From CBDCWT01 sp965223305 (GTDB lineage: Bacteria > Planctomycetota > Planctomycetia > Pirellulales > Pirellulaceae), in NCBI GenBank assembly GCA_965223305.1, contig CBDCWT010000018.1, positions 1 through 7,528 on the forward strand: 7,528 nucleotides of DNA. Reading direction: 5' to 3'. The translations under genes were made by a program, and so were the position numbers. Each line of letters starts with the position of its first letter. Position 1 is the first letter of the stretch. The notes below the pieces were generated by a model, which worked only from the letters and a program-made list of their open reading frames with translations, was not told the origin of the DNA and made no database searches. Shown here one piece after another: positions 1 through 6,152 of the stretch.

Positions 1-71
1 ATTTGCCGAGACGGCTCCACGGCGGATTGGTCATCACACACCATCACCAACCCGTGTACGCCCTCGGGCAA

Positions 72-135
72 ATCAGCCGGAATGCGTTAGCATCCGGTTT
101 TGGTGGGAACCGTGGGCTAACGCCCAGCGGCTGAT
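72..135. repeat. 64-bp imperfect palindrome, REP-like
   Basis: Three nested pairs of arms are visible: ATCAGCCG (72-79) with CGGCTGAT (128-135), GCGTTAGC (84-91) with GCTAACGC (116-123), and CGGTT (95-99) with AACCG (108-112). The layout GCGTTAGC...GCTAACGC inside CCG-rich ends resembles dispersed intergenic palindromes I associate with planctomycete genomes. That link is from memory and unchecked. The transcript of either strand would form a long interrupted hairpin, so it could serve as a transcript end or mRNA stabiliser. Confidence 0.75.
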
Positions 136-312
136 GCTGCAGAGTTACACCGCCAGACAAAGTTTGCAGAGATGGTTTCCTGGCATAAAGGTCGGAGCGG
201 GAAAACTGACTGACCGTCATTCGCTCCCGCCTGCAGGTCTTGGCGTCTCTGTGCTACTAATGGTCAAAGTCTTCGCGCCTGCACTAGTTTTTCACTCTGG
301 CTTCCCCCTCAT

Positions 313-349
313 CCGGCCTTCGGCCACCTTCTCCCCGGCGGGGAGAAGG
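313..349. repeat. Double-hairpin REP-like element
   Basis: GGCC-TTC-GGCC (315-325) is followed at once by a perfect 10-bp stem, CCTTCTCCCC (327-336) and GGGGAGAAGG (340-349), with the 3-base loop GGC. The string with 'CATCCGGCCTTCGGCC' next to 'CTTCTCCCC' is a familiar kind of dispersed bacterial intergenic repeat, known from several phyla. Only one copy lies in this window. Confidence 0.75.
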
Positions 350-388
350 GACTTTAGTGGACTTTGGTGGCGGCTACGCCGCGCTGGG

Positions 389-463
389 ATCTCTGTGTTA
401 GAGTCCTTGTTTGGAGTGGAGTTTGGTTTGTCTTGAAACACAGAGGCACAGAGATCACAGAGG
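389..463. repeat. CACAGAG short tandem and inverted repeats
   Basis: Three CACAGAG units lie close together (439-445, 447-453, 456-462). Upstream, ATCTCTGTGTT (389-399) is inverted with respect to them: CTCTGTGTT (391-399) pairs with AACACAGAG (437-445), and ATCTCTGTG (389-397) pairs alternatively with CACAGAGAT (447-455). This matches the style of dispersed 'CACAGAG' intergenic repeats seen in several environmental bacterial phyla. No function can be read from it. Confidence 0.55.
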
Positions 464-617
464 AGGCGGGGGATTCGCTGCGAGTACTTCACCACTCTAG
501 CAGACAAGTCGTGTCCCACAGCGAGAGAGCGCGACCTGCACCCGGTCGACGGTTTTGAAATGCCAACGTCATGAGGCGCGCCCAGCATAGGCTCGGCGGT
601 GATTTCCACATGACAGA

Positions 618-1784
618 TTACTTAAGCAGACCGCGTTTCCGTAGCGAGCTCTTCAAATGATTGAGCGTCGGATGCTTCTTGGCCAAATGTGCCGCGTGAC
701 GGCGAGTGATCTTGTCTCCCTCGTCGCCACCAACGGCCTCGCGAAGATCCTGCAGAATCTCCGCGGCAGTCTTGTAGTTGTGGGTTCCTCTGGCATCGAC
801 AAGCTGCTCGGCTTTGCGAAGCCATTTTTTCGGGTCCTTGACCATTTCCTTCATTCGTTCCTTGCGTTCGCGATCGGCTTTGGCTGCTTCACGTGCGGCC
901 TTGGCTTTGGCCTTGCGAGCTTGTTTTGCGTTTTCGTTTGACCGTAAGACTTCGGTTTGCCGTAGGAGCTCGCCGAGACTTCGTTGCCGGTCGGTCGTCG
1001 GCCAAGTGACAGGAGCCTGCGAATCACGCGCCTCGGATAGCAAATCGGCTTTCACGCTGTTCGTATCACCGCTTAACAACTGCAGGAGCAAATCTTTCGC
1101 TTTCTCGCTCTTGAGCTTCCGAACCCATCGGGCGAGAACCTGATCCTTCGACTCATTCGTCGGAGTGGCCTCCAGATCTCGCCCAGCAGCAAGCAGCAAC
1201 AGCGGATCGAGTCCGAAGAACGAGAGCAGCTCACCGCCACGAGTCGTCATGTCGGAAATACCGTGAGGTACGGGTGGCTCGATTACCTCGGTGGGATCGT
1301 TGTAATCATCGTCTGCTGCACATAACCACAGCAAGTACAGCGCTCGCAAATCTCCGCCCACCAAGAGCTCACGAATCCGAATGGCTGCGTCGAGATACTC
1401 TTGAGTTTCCCATACTTGCTCGAGCTCACCAGCCTCGTGGAACGGATGCAATGACAGAATTCCTCCGCCTCCCTTAGCATCCTTTTTCCAACCTAGCGTC
1501 TCACCGTCAACATACTGCGACCAGACACTCTTTGCGACGGGCATGCCGTGAGGCAAACGCAGCTTCACTTCGCGATTCCCGTAATTCGTATGCTGCAGGA
1601 AAACGTCATAGCCCCGCCGCAACAATCCGTCGACATCGCCGCGGAATGAGCTGTAGTGGTACTCGACTGACAGTGACCATCGTGACACATCGGCACGCGT
1701 GGACTGTCGTTGCGCATACTCAAGTTGGCTATCGCTCAGTGGACGATCAACCGCCTGAAACGTCACGTATTGATATTCGCTCAC
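618..1784 (-). CDS. Hypothetical protein with basic coiled-coil C-terminal part
   Basis: The protein has 388 aa and no signal peptide or membrane segment, so it is probably cytoplasmic. The start is GTG at 1784. An in-frame TGA lies eight codons upstream with no ATG between, and AAGGGA sits about 6 nt before the GTG. Residues 1-20 (EYQYVTFQAVDRPLS) look like the conserved opening of an uncharacterised family I have seen in several bacterial phyla. Residues 35-115 are rich in aromatic and Gly residues, followed by helical segments that include GGDLRALYLLWL (143-154). Residues 285-315 form a highly charged Lys/Arg/Ala/Glu helix, likely coiled coil. The last 60 residues (YKTAAEILQDLREA, then RRHAAHLAKKHP and LKSSLRKRGLL) loosely resemble the C-terminal part of some SWIM zinc-finger proteins, but no CxC...CxH motif is present. 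The role is unknown. The gene reads in the same direction as the TPR-like gene 92 bp upstream, so cotranscription is possible but not shown. Confidence 0.85.
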   Translation of the reverse strand: MSEYQYVTFQAVDRPLSDSQLEYAQRQSTRADVSRWSLSVEYHYSSFRGDVDGLLRRGYDVFLQHTNYGNREVKLRLPHGMPVAKSVWSQYVDGETLGWKKDAKGGGGILSLHPFHEAGELEQVWETQEYLDAAIRIRELLVGGDLRALYLLWLCAADDDYNDPTEVIEPPVPHGISDMTTRGGELLSFFGLDPLLLLAAGRDLEATPTNESKDQVLARWVRKLKSEKAKDLLLQLLSGDTNSVKADLLSEARDSQAPVTWPTTDRQRSLGELLRQTEVLRSNENAKQARKAKAKAAREAAKADRERKERMKEMVKDPKKWLRKAEQLVDARGTHNYKTAAEILQDLREAVGGDEGDKITRRHAAHLAKKHPTLNHLKSSLRKRGLLK

Positions 1785-1876
1785 GATCCGTCCCTTAATT
1801 CCGCCAGCTCAACGCGGTCCGCGACACCACAAACGCCACCAACGTAGGTGGATTTTACAGCAGGCAATTCGTTAGT
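1785..1876 (-). other. Spacer with small hairpins, possible weak terminator
   Basis: This 92-bp gap follows the stop of the TPR-like gene on the minus strand. It contains CCACC (1836-1840) and GGTGG (1847-1851) around a 6-base loop, and CGCGG-T-CCGCG (1814-1824). Neither is followed by a clear T-run on the minus strand (only CGTTTG), so an intrinsic terminator is doubtful and readthrough into the 388-aa gene is possible. Confidence 0.25.
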
Positions 1877-2725
1877 TCAGTCCTGGTTTCCCAAGGCTCG
1901 CCGTCTGTCTGCAGCGGCCAAAAACAGACTGCTGCCCTGCGGTGCCTGACTGCAAATCTGGTCGTAGCATTTCCTTGCTTGGTCAGGATTGATGAGCGAC
2001 ATCAACTCCGCGCGTTCAAACTCTGCGTGACAGACTTGTAGTTTCCGGCACTCAGCAACCGACTCGACCACAGCCGGGTTCTGCGTTAAACGGATGAGCA
2101 TTGCTTTCGCGTCTCGCGCGGCCGGCGCCGGCGTAAGCTCGGCCGCTTGTTCGTAGACCTGATAAGCGCAGCACATCTGGCCTTCTGTCTCGTACTGACC
2201 TCCGAGAACCAGCAGTCGGTGGGCCTCACCTGCCCTTAGGATCGCCAGATATTCGGCGTTGTTCTGCTGTCTGCGTATTTGTCGCCGAACTTCCTTATTG
2301 ACTACAGGTACGCTAGCATACTTCTGCAGTAACTCCTCGTAGCCCTGAAAGGCGCTCAGCACACCGGCTGCCAACTCCGTCGAGTGACGGTCGCTCTGCT
2401 TTGCCAAGGAACTGAGCCGAGCGTTGATTTCGCGGAGCTCTTTGCGAACCTGCGCCTGGAGGTTTCGTATCGTTGCTTGTGCTTGGGACGAATAGGCAGT
2501 TGGAGGCCGAGAAGCAGCCAGTCGCTGATAAATCAAGCAGGCCGTCGCAAGGTCTCCGTCCTTAAGCAGTTTGTTGGCCGCCGCAAAGCGCTGTGGTTGT
2601 GTCTTGGCTTGGTGGACGACTCTTGACATTCGCAAGGCCGCAATTTGTTGGGCTGCCCGCATTCTTAGAGCCGCAATCGCCTGACTCGAAACGCCCGATG
2701 TAGGCCTCGGCACCGTCAGTGCCAC
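1877..2725 (-). CDS. TPR-like helical protein, probably secreted; N-terminus cut off by in-frame TGA
   Basis: This is the uninterrupted part of the gene: 282 aa from GTG 2725, with GGAGG 10 nt upstream (2736-2740). The product is almost wholly helical. A TPR-like segment lies near residues 46-72 (FAAANKLLKDGDLATACLIY). A long helix covers 88-112, and a second repeat-like block with CCAYQVYEQAAELTPA covers 185-200. Cys-rich helices follow (C226, C232, C253, C258). The motif IAALRM occurs twice, near residues 17 and 28. I do not recognise a named family; it resembles planctomycete periplasmic TPR proteins. The frame stays open upstream of GTG for 29 more codons containing SGYSPGGYSP. It then meets one TGA (2813-2815), and beyond that a signal peptide starting at ATG 2893. 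The original gene was therefore probably 338 codons long, and what is translated today is uncertain: an internal start, readthrough or recoding, or a pseudogene. Confidence 0.72.
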   Translation of the reverse strand: MALTVPRPTSGVSSQAIAALRMRAAQQIAALRMSRVVHQAKTQPQRFAAANKLLKDGDLATACLIYQRLAASRPPTAYSSQAQATIRNLQAQVRKELREINARLSSLAKQSDRHSTELAAGVLSAFQGYEELLQKYASVPVVNKEVRRQIRRQQNNAEYLAILRAGEAHRLLVLGGQYETEGQMCCAYQVYEQAAELTPAPAARDAKAMLIRLTQNPAVVESVAECRKLQVCHAEFERAELMSLINPDQARKCYDQICSQAPQGSSLFLAAADRRRALGNQD

Positions 2726-2773
2726 CGGTGAATAGCCTCCAGGTGAATAACCAGAGAGTCGAGAAGAGTACCC

Positions 2774-2812
2774 GGTGCAAGCTCTCCGTCCCGGAGAGGC
2801 AATTTGTGCACC
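2774..2812 (-). promoter_or_regulatory. 39-nt two-stem hairpin immediately after TGA (SECIS-like)
   Basis: Reading the minus strand, the base after TGA begins the arm GGTGCA (2812-2807). Eight unpaired bases follow, then CTCTCCG (2798-2792), the loop GGA, CGGAGAG (2788-2782), two bases, and the closing arm TGCACC (2779-2774). Both stems, of 6 and 7 bp, are perfect. The apical loop starts 21 nt after the TGA and begins with G. Known bacterial SECIS elements are hairpins of about 40 nt lying directly 3' of the UGA, with a G early in the apical loop, so the geometry fits. It could equally be a chance or attenuating hairpin. There is no T-run after it, so it is not a standard terminator. Confidence 0.5.
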
Positions 2813-2893
2813 TCAGCCGCCTGCGGCGCGATCGTTGATTAACGACGACACGCAGAACATCATCATGACCGCTAACGTCGATGTACGTGACAT
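2813..2893 (-). CDS. 26-codon signal-peptide ORF in frame with the TPR-like gene
   Basis: ATG 2891-2893 is preceded by AGGAG (2903-2907) at 9-nt spacing, the best ribosome site for this locus. It opens MSRTST, continues with the hydrophobic core LAVMMMFCVSSLI (residues 7-19), and ends NDRAAGG before TGA. This is the n-, h- and c-region pattern of a Sec signal peptide, with a possible cleavage near AAG. It is in exactly the same frame as the downstream TPR-like ORF, and no other stop lies between them. It is best read as the true N-terminus of that protein, separated from it by one stop codon. A stand-alone leader peptide is the alternative. Confidence 0.6.
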   Translation of the reverse strand: MSRTSTLAVMMMFCVSSLINDRAAGG

Positions 2894-2902
2894 TGCGCAA
2901 GT

Positions 2903-2907
2903 CTCCT
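2903..2907 (-). promoter_or_regulatory. Shine-Dalgarno AGGAG for ATG 2893
   Basis: AGGAG on the minus strand lies 9 nt before ATG 2893. It supports translation starting at the signal peptide rather than only at the internal GTG 2725, which has its own GGAGG at 2736-2740. Confidence 0.5.
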
Positions 2908-3310
2908 AACGAGATGAAACGAGCCCCCGATAAGCCCAACATGCACGTTCCGCCAAGATGACGCGATGAACTCAGCTACTAATGTTACAGCATTATGCTG
3001 CTTGTGTAACCTACTTCCCCGAAGCGCGAGACTACTGGGCCGACTGTCATCAGCGGCCAATTCTGGACTTGCGACGCCAGCCCTTTCCCAATCTTGGCCG
3101 TCTGATTAGAAATTTTCACCCGTTCAACAACGTGCAGATAGCCATGTAGCACTGACCAACAACATCCGTCGCGCGTTATCCAGTACATTGGAAGGAAACT
3201 ATGTTTGGCTGGGGCTGCAGGCTCAAGATCCGTGGAGACGTTGGATTCGTGCAGTTCGGGAGTCCGCGCGGGATAGGAGTTTGGCAACAGATAGGACGGC
3301 AATCCTCACA

Positions 3311-3330
3311 GACGGGCACGAGTGCCCGTC
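3311..3330. repeat. Perfect 20-bp palindrome, REP-like
   Basis: GACGGGCAC (3311-3319) and GTGCCCGTC (3322-3330) are perfect inverted copies around GA. CTACA follows. This form (GGGCAC..GTGCCC then GTCCTACA) is a type of dispersed intergenic repeat I associate with planctomycetes; that is unchecked here. Confidence 0.65.
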
Positions 3331-3410
3331 CTACAGTTCACGCAAAAAAGACGCGCAGGGACCGGGCTAAACTTACCTCGATCCGACACGCAACACCGTT
3401 GAGGTTTCTT

Positions 3411-3474
3411 GTAGCCGCACTCGCCAGAATTCGGACGAACCGGCTGCCCACCAAACTCTGGCGAGTTCGGCTAC
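3411..3474. repeat. 64-bp inverted repeat with 24-bp arms
   Basis: The left arm 3411-3434 (GTAGCCGCACTCGCCAGA...) and right arm 3451-3474 (...TCTGGCGAGTTCGGCTAC) match at 21 of 24 positions when one is reverse-complemented. They are separated by 16 bases. It is a different sequence class from the repeats at 72-135 and 313-349. It lies inside the open frame upstream of the signal-peptidase-like gene, which argues against a start codon before 3474 for that gene. Confidence 0.75.
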
Positions 3475-3560
3475 GGTCGGACCGTCGAGGAATAACTCTT
3501 AATGCCGTTGTCCGATGCACCGACTGCAGTTCGATTCCGCTTCAGCCCTGGGCTCCCCTG

Positions 3561-4586
3561 ATGTCAACTGTTGTAATCGCTTCGCTCTTCCTTGGCCTGT
3601 TGATAACCCACGTTCTACTCTGGGCTCTGTTCCTGGGGATCGGGCTTCGTTGGGCTCGGGTTCCCAATGTAACCACGACTCGGATCCTCGTCACAACCGC
3701 CCTTGTGTTCGCGTCGGAGATTGCGGCAAGAGCGTCAGTCATGTGGTCTCTCTGGATGGAACTTCCGGATCCTGTCTTGTTGTTGCTTGTTCTTGGCTAT
3801 CTCGTGGTCACCGTCGTGCTGCCATTTGTGGTCGTCGCCTCACTGTTTAAAACATCACTTCTACGCACGGCTCAAGCCTGGCTGCCGACAATAGCGGCTT
3901 CCGCGATCACGCTAACGTTTATTTTTTTCGTGTTGCGCCCTTACTTCGTCGAAGCGTTCAAGATTTCAGCCAACTCGATGGCGCCGACTCTCTTGGGCAA
4001 GCACTGGCGGGGGACCTGCCCTGTCTGCGGAAATCCTGCTTATTGCTCGCCTGTGCCAGTTGAATATGCGGTTAGGAAACCGCCGCTGATGATCTGCCAA
4101 GGTAATTTCCATGTGAACAGCGTAGTGGCGAATGATGTCGAGGTGTTTGCCGGTGACCGAATCCTGGCTGCCAAGTTCCTCCACCCTCGGAGGTGGGACT
4201 TAGTTGTTTTTCGGTATCCAGAAGAGCCGAGCGTCAACTACGTGTTGCGGCTTGTCGGGCTGCCCGGCGAGACCATCACAATCCGCGAGGGGTGCGTCTG
4301 GGCAAATGGAAAACAGCTCACACCGCCGGAATCCGCTGACGGCATCAACTACGTCTCTGACTTGGGCCCGTACTACCCAAAGCCATGGGGTGCGGCAGAC
4401 AATCCAGCAGAATTGGCAGACGATGAGTACTTCGTACTGGGTGATTTCTCCCACCAAGCTAAGGACTCGCGGCTCTGGGAACGAGGAGCTGACGGGCACA
4501 GTCCTTTCGCAGTCCCGGCATCCTACATCACGGGAGTTGTCTCACACGTCTATTGGCCGTTCTCGCGGTGCAGAATTGTCCGGTAG
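3561..4586 (+). CDS. Signal peptidase I-like membrane protein (S26 family), catalytic Lys replaced by Leu
   Basis: The product has 341 aa from ATG 3561. The frame is open further upstream, but that part crosses palindromic repeats and encodes no plausible protein. No strong Shine-Dalgarno is visible. Four hydrophobic segments (about residues 3-28, 41-62, 71-96, 107-128) precede an S26 domain. Box B is ISANSMAPTL, with the expected nucleophile Ser139. Residues 153-184 form an insertion with C153-x2-C156, C162, C179 and H184 that could bind zinc. Box C is RRWDLVVFRYP (210-220). Box D is NYVLRLVGLPGE (226-237), where the usual KR is LR, so the general-base Lys is missing (Leu229). Box E is GDFSHQAKDSR (294-304), with Phe where Asn is usual. 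True type I signal peptidases cut exported preproteins outside the inner membrane using a Ser/Lys dyad. This copy may be inactive, altered in mechanism, or a planctomycete variant. It stands alone on the plus strand. Confidence 0.88.
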   Translation: MSTVVIASLFLGLLITHVLLWALFLGIGLRWARVPNVTTTRILVTTALVFASEIAARASVMWSLWMELPDPVLLLLVLGYLVVTVVLPFVVVASLFKTSLLRTAQAWLPTIAASAITLTFIFFVLRPYFVEAFKISANSMAPTLLGKHWRGTCPVCGNPAYCSPVPVEYAVRKPPLMICQGNFHVNSVVANDVEVFAGDRILAAKFLHPRRWDLVVFRYPEEPSVNYVLRLVGLPGETITIREGCVWANGKQLTPPESADGINYVSDLGPYYPKPWGAADNPAELADDEYFVLGDFSHQAKDSRLWERGADGHSPFAVPASYITGVVSHVYWPFSRCRIVR

Positions 4587-4587
4587 C

Positions 4588-4691
4588 CGGTCAATTGACC
4601 GCGATTCCTAGCCACCTAGGTCTGGGATCACTTGACTCGGGGACGTCTGCAGGTTGCGTGCTGGTGACGGCCAACAAGGTTGGCGACGTCC
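4588..4691. terminator. Convergent spacer with several hairpins, possible two-way transcript end
   Basis: Two rightward and leftward genes meet here, with 130 bp between their stops. The perfect palindrome CGGTCAATTGACCG (4588-4601) begins just after the plus-strand stop. CCTAG-CCAC-CTAGG (4607-4620) follows. GCCAAC-AAG-GTTGGC (4670-4684) comes next, and it is enclosed by GGACGTC (4641-4647) and GACGTCC (4685-4691). None has a T-run on either strand, so a classical intrinsic terminator is not shown; the hairpins may still stop or protect the transcripts. Confidence 0.35.
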
Positions 4692-4716
4692 TGAGGTCCA
4701 CCGCGAAATGTGCCCA

Positions 4717-6111
4717 TCATTCGCTAGATAGTCGATCCAGGACGTTTCGTGTGATTCGGGTCACTGCTGGATCGTTGCCTCCGAGACCGTGAGACCAGTC
4801 GGTGGTGCCAGTGGTCACCACAGTTCCACCGCGAGTGTAGACGCCGAGCACGGCGGCACCGATTCGATCTTTGGGAAACCGGTCATACCAATAGCTGTCG
4901 CCGGGCGCCCAGCGTGCCGGGCAGCTGGCGAGGATCGTGAACGACTCCGGTGTGCCATCGCGATGGGTGGGAAATGGTAGGCCGTCGGTCCAAGTCATTT
5001 CGCAACCGTCGCACTCATAGCCCACGATCGTGTCCTTGCCGCCAAAGCGGTCGTCGCGTTTGAGGTCTGTGCCCTCAAACAGCCAGTGATCCGGACGATG
5101 TACGCGGAACGATGCAGGACCGTTCATAAACTGTCCATGACTGCGATGGTAGCCGCCCCACAGAAAGCCAACCCCCGTCAACTGATTCTCAGGGCGCTTG
5201 ACCAGATGGTGGCTCCACGCCGTGCTGAGCAGTCTGTGGTCTCCGCGGCGGTAGAGCGGGTCGGCATTGTACCACTGTTTCCAGCACGTCAGTGCCCGGC
5301 CGTTATCTTCGCTCCTCACCTGCCAGCAGCAGGTGTTGCCACTGAAGAAGGCCACGTTGCCCCCGTCGGCGATGTACTTCTCAAGACTGTCTCGCATCGG
5401 CGAAGACCAGTATTCGTCATGCCCGACGCTTAGCACCAAGCGGTAGTGTTTGAGCATCTCCGGATGAAACTCGAGGTCGCTGTTGACAGCATAGTCAATC
5501 ACATAGCCGTTCGTTTCAGCCCACTTGACGAACGGCAATTCCCAGCGGTCGTAGAGTGAAGTCAAGGGCCGATCAAACGACACTCGATGGCCCTGCAACC
5601 CATCACGATCATGATACGAGTAGAAACTGTGTCCACCCCAGTTTGTGTAGGCATTGTAGGTGTTGGTCGCCAGTTGCAGCAGGATGCGCGCGTTCTTTCC
5701 CGGCTCGGCCGACCGCACGACAAACATGATTCTGCCCCGTGCTTCCTGGTCCTTTGCCGTCATCGTCGCGATGTAACATCCGCTCTTCCAGTCAGTTGGA
5801 ATGGTCATCGTGAATGCGGGCGGCCATCCGCAACCGTGCGAAGATGCCCGATCTGGAATCGGGTGGGTGGCGCAAGCGACGTCCGGCCTGGCGAACACTT
5901 TCTCGTTGGCACCCCCAACTCGTTCAATTTCCATGCTGATGCTGTCGCTGCTGCTAGAGACGTGAAACGAAATCTCCTCCCCCGCAACGCAGCTCAGACG
6001 ATCCGCGTAGCCCATCACAAAGGGCTCTTGGTCGGCACGCACGGTCGCGCAGCCGGCCCAGAGGACAATCAGCAGCAAGATCGCCGAATTCGTTATCGAA
6101 CGCCTTCGCAT
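4717..6111 (-). CDS. Secreted N,N-dimethylformamidase large-subunit-like protein
   Basis: The protein has 464 aa from ATG 6111, with AAGGAG 6 nt upstream, so the start is well supported. It begins with an MRRR n-region and a hydrophobic core (10-19), then AGC-ATVRA-DQ. Signal peptidase I could cut after VRA (residue 27). Cys21 behind LWAG is only a poor lipobox. Residues 30-135 form a beta-rich domain (GEEISFHVSSSSDSI..., YIATMTAKD). Residues 141-460 match the C-terminal domain of N,N-dimethylformamidase large subunits: NTYNAYTNWGG with SFY (150-164), VLSVGHDEYWS (226-236) and GGNVAFFSGN (250-259). In the Paracoccus enzyme an iron is held by two Tyr and one Glu, with a His nearby. His231/Glu233 and the Tyr residues around 152-164 are the likely counterparts by inference. 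The real substrate is unknown; an amide or amidated sugar outside the cytoplasm is possible, and no small subunit gene lies nearby. Six Cys fall between residues 80 and 276, so disulfides are possible. Confidence 0.88.
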   Translation of the reverse strand: MRRRSITNSAILLLIVLWAGCATVRADQEPFVMGYADRLSCVAGEEISFHVSSSSDSISMEIERVGGANEKVFARPDVACATHPIPDRASSHGCGWPPAFTMTIPTDWKSGCYIATMTAKDQEARGRIMFVVRSAEPGKNARILLQLATNTYNAYTNWGGHSFYSYHDRDGLQGHRVSFDRPLTSLYDRWELPFVKWAETNGYVIDYAVNSDLEFHPEMLKHYRLVLSVGHDEYWSSPMRDSLEKYIADGGNVAFFSGNTCCWQVRSEDNGRALTCWKQWYNADPLYRRGDHRLLSTAWSHHLVKRPENQLTGVGFLWGGYHRSHGQFMNGPASFRVHRPDHWLFEGTDLKRDDRFGGKDTIVGYECDGCEMTWTDGLPFPTHRDGTPESFTILASCPARWAPGDSYWYDRFPKDRIGAAVLGVYTRGGTVVTTGTTDWSHGLGGNDPAVTRITRNVLDRLSSE

Positions 6112-6117
6112 TGTTGG

Positions 6118-6152
6118 CTCCTTTTCTTCGTGAGGCAGACAAACCGCTTATA
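6118..6152 (-). promoter_or_regulatory. Shine-Dalgarno and possible -10 box of the DMFase-like gene
   Basis: On the minus strand, AAGGAG (6123-6118) lies 6 nt before ATG 6111. TATAAG (6152-6147), one base off TATAAT, lies 35 nt before the ATG, which would give a leader of roughly 30 nt. No matching -35 hexamer is visible at the usual distance, so the promoter call is weak while the ribosome site is strong. Confidence 0.4.

Larger units (their letters stand above)
1..617. other. Gene-free, repeat-rich region
   Basis: No reading frame here looks coding. The open frames are short, have no recognisable protein, and run through palindromic repeats. The region holds a 64-bp palindrome (72-135), a double hairpin (313-349) and a cluster of CACAGAG units (389-463). 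At the window edge, ATTTGCC (1-7) faces GGGCAAAT (65-72) as a further short inverted pair. The first 130 bases are open in more than one frame, so the 3' end of a gene entering from the left cannot be excluded, but nothing supports one. Confidence 0.6.
2894..3560. other. Long divergent spacer with repeats, no supported gene
   Basis: This spacer separates the leftward TPR-like gene from the rightward signal-peptidase-like gene and should carry both promoters, but I see no convincing -35/-10 pair. It holds a short dyad at 2988-3000 (CAGCAT-T-ATGCTG) flanked by GTTACA (2984-2989) and TGTAAC (3005-3010), about 90-115 bp before ATG 2893, which could be an operator or a hairpin. It also holds two REP-like palindromes (3311-3330 and 3411-3474). 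AGCCCTGGGCT (3544-3554), a small dyad, sits just ahead of ATG 3561. Open frames here have no recognisable protein and cross the repeats. Confidence 0.55.

Noticed and set aside
134..436. Plus-strand open frame of 100 codons near the left end
   Set aside because: It begins inside one palindrome and crosses a second and the start of the CACAGAG repeat; its translation has no recognisable family or sensible composition.
2562..2942. Minus-strand 126-codon frame overlapping the start of the TPR-like gene
   Set aside because: It is in a different frame from the TPR-like part; the signal peptide at ATG 2893 in the matching frame has a better ribosome site and is more protein-like.
2985..3302. Minus-strand open frame of 105 codons in the divergent spacer
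   Set aside because: It has no recognisable protein and no good ribosome site, and would overlap the expected promoter region; treated as chance.
3201..3560. 120-codon N-terminal extension of the signal-peptidase-like gene
   Set aside because: It runs through two palindromic repeats and is basic and irregular; ATG 3561 begins right at the first membrane segment.
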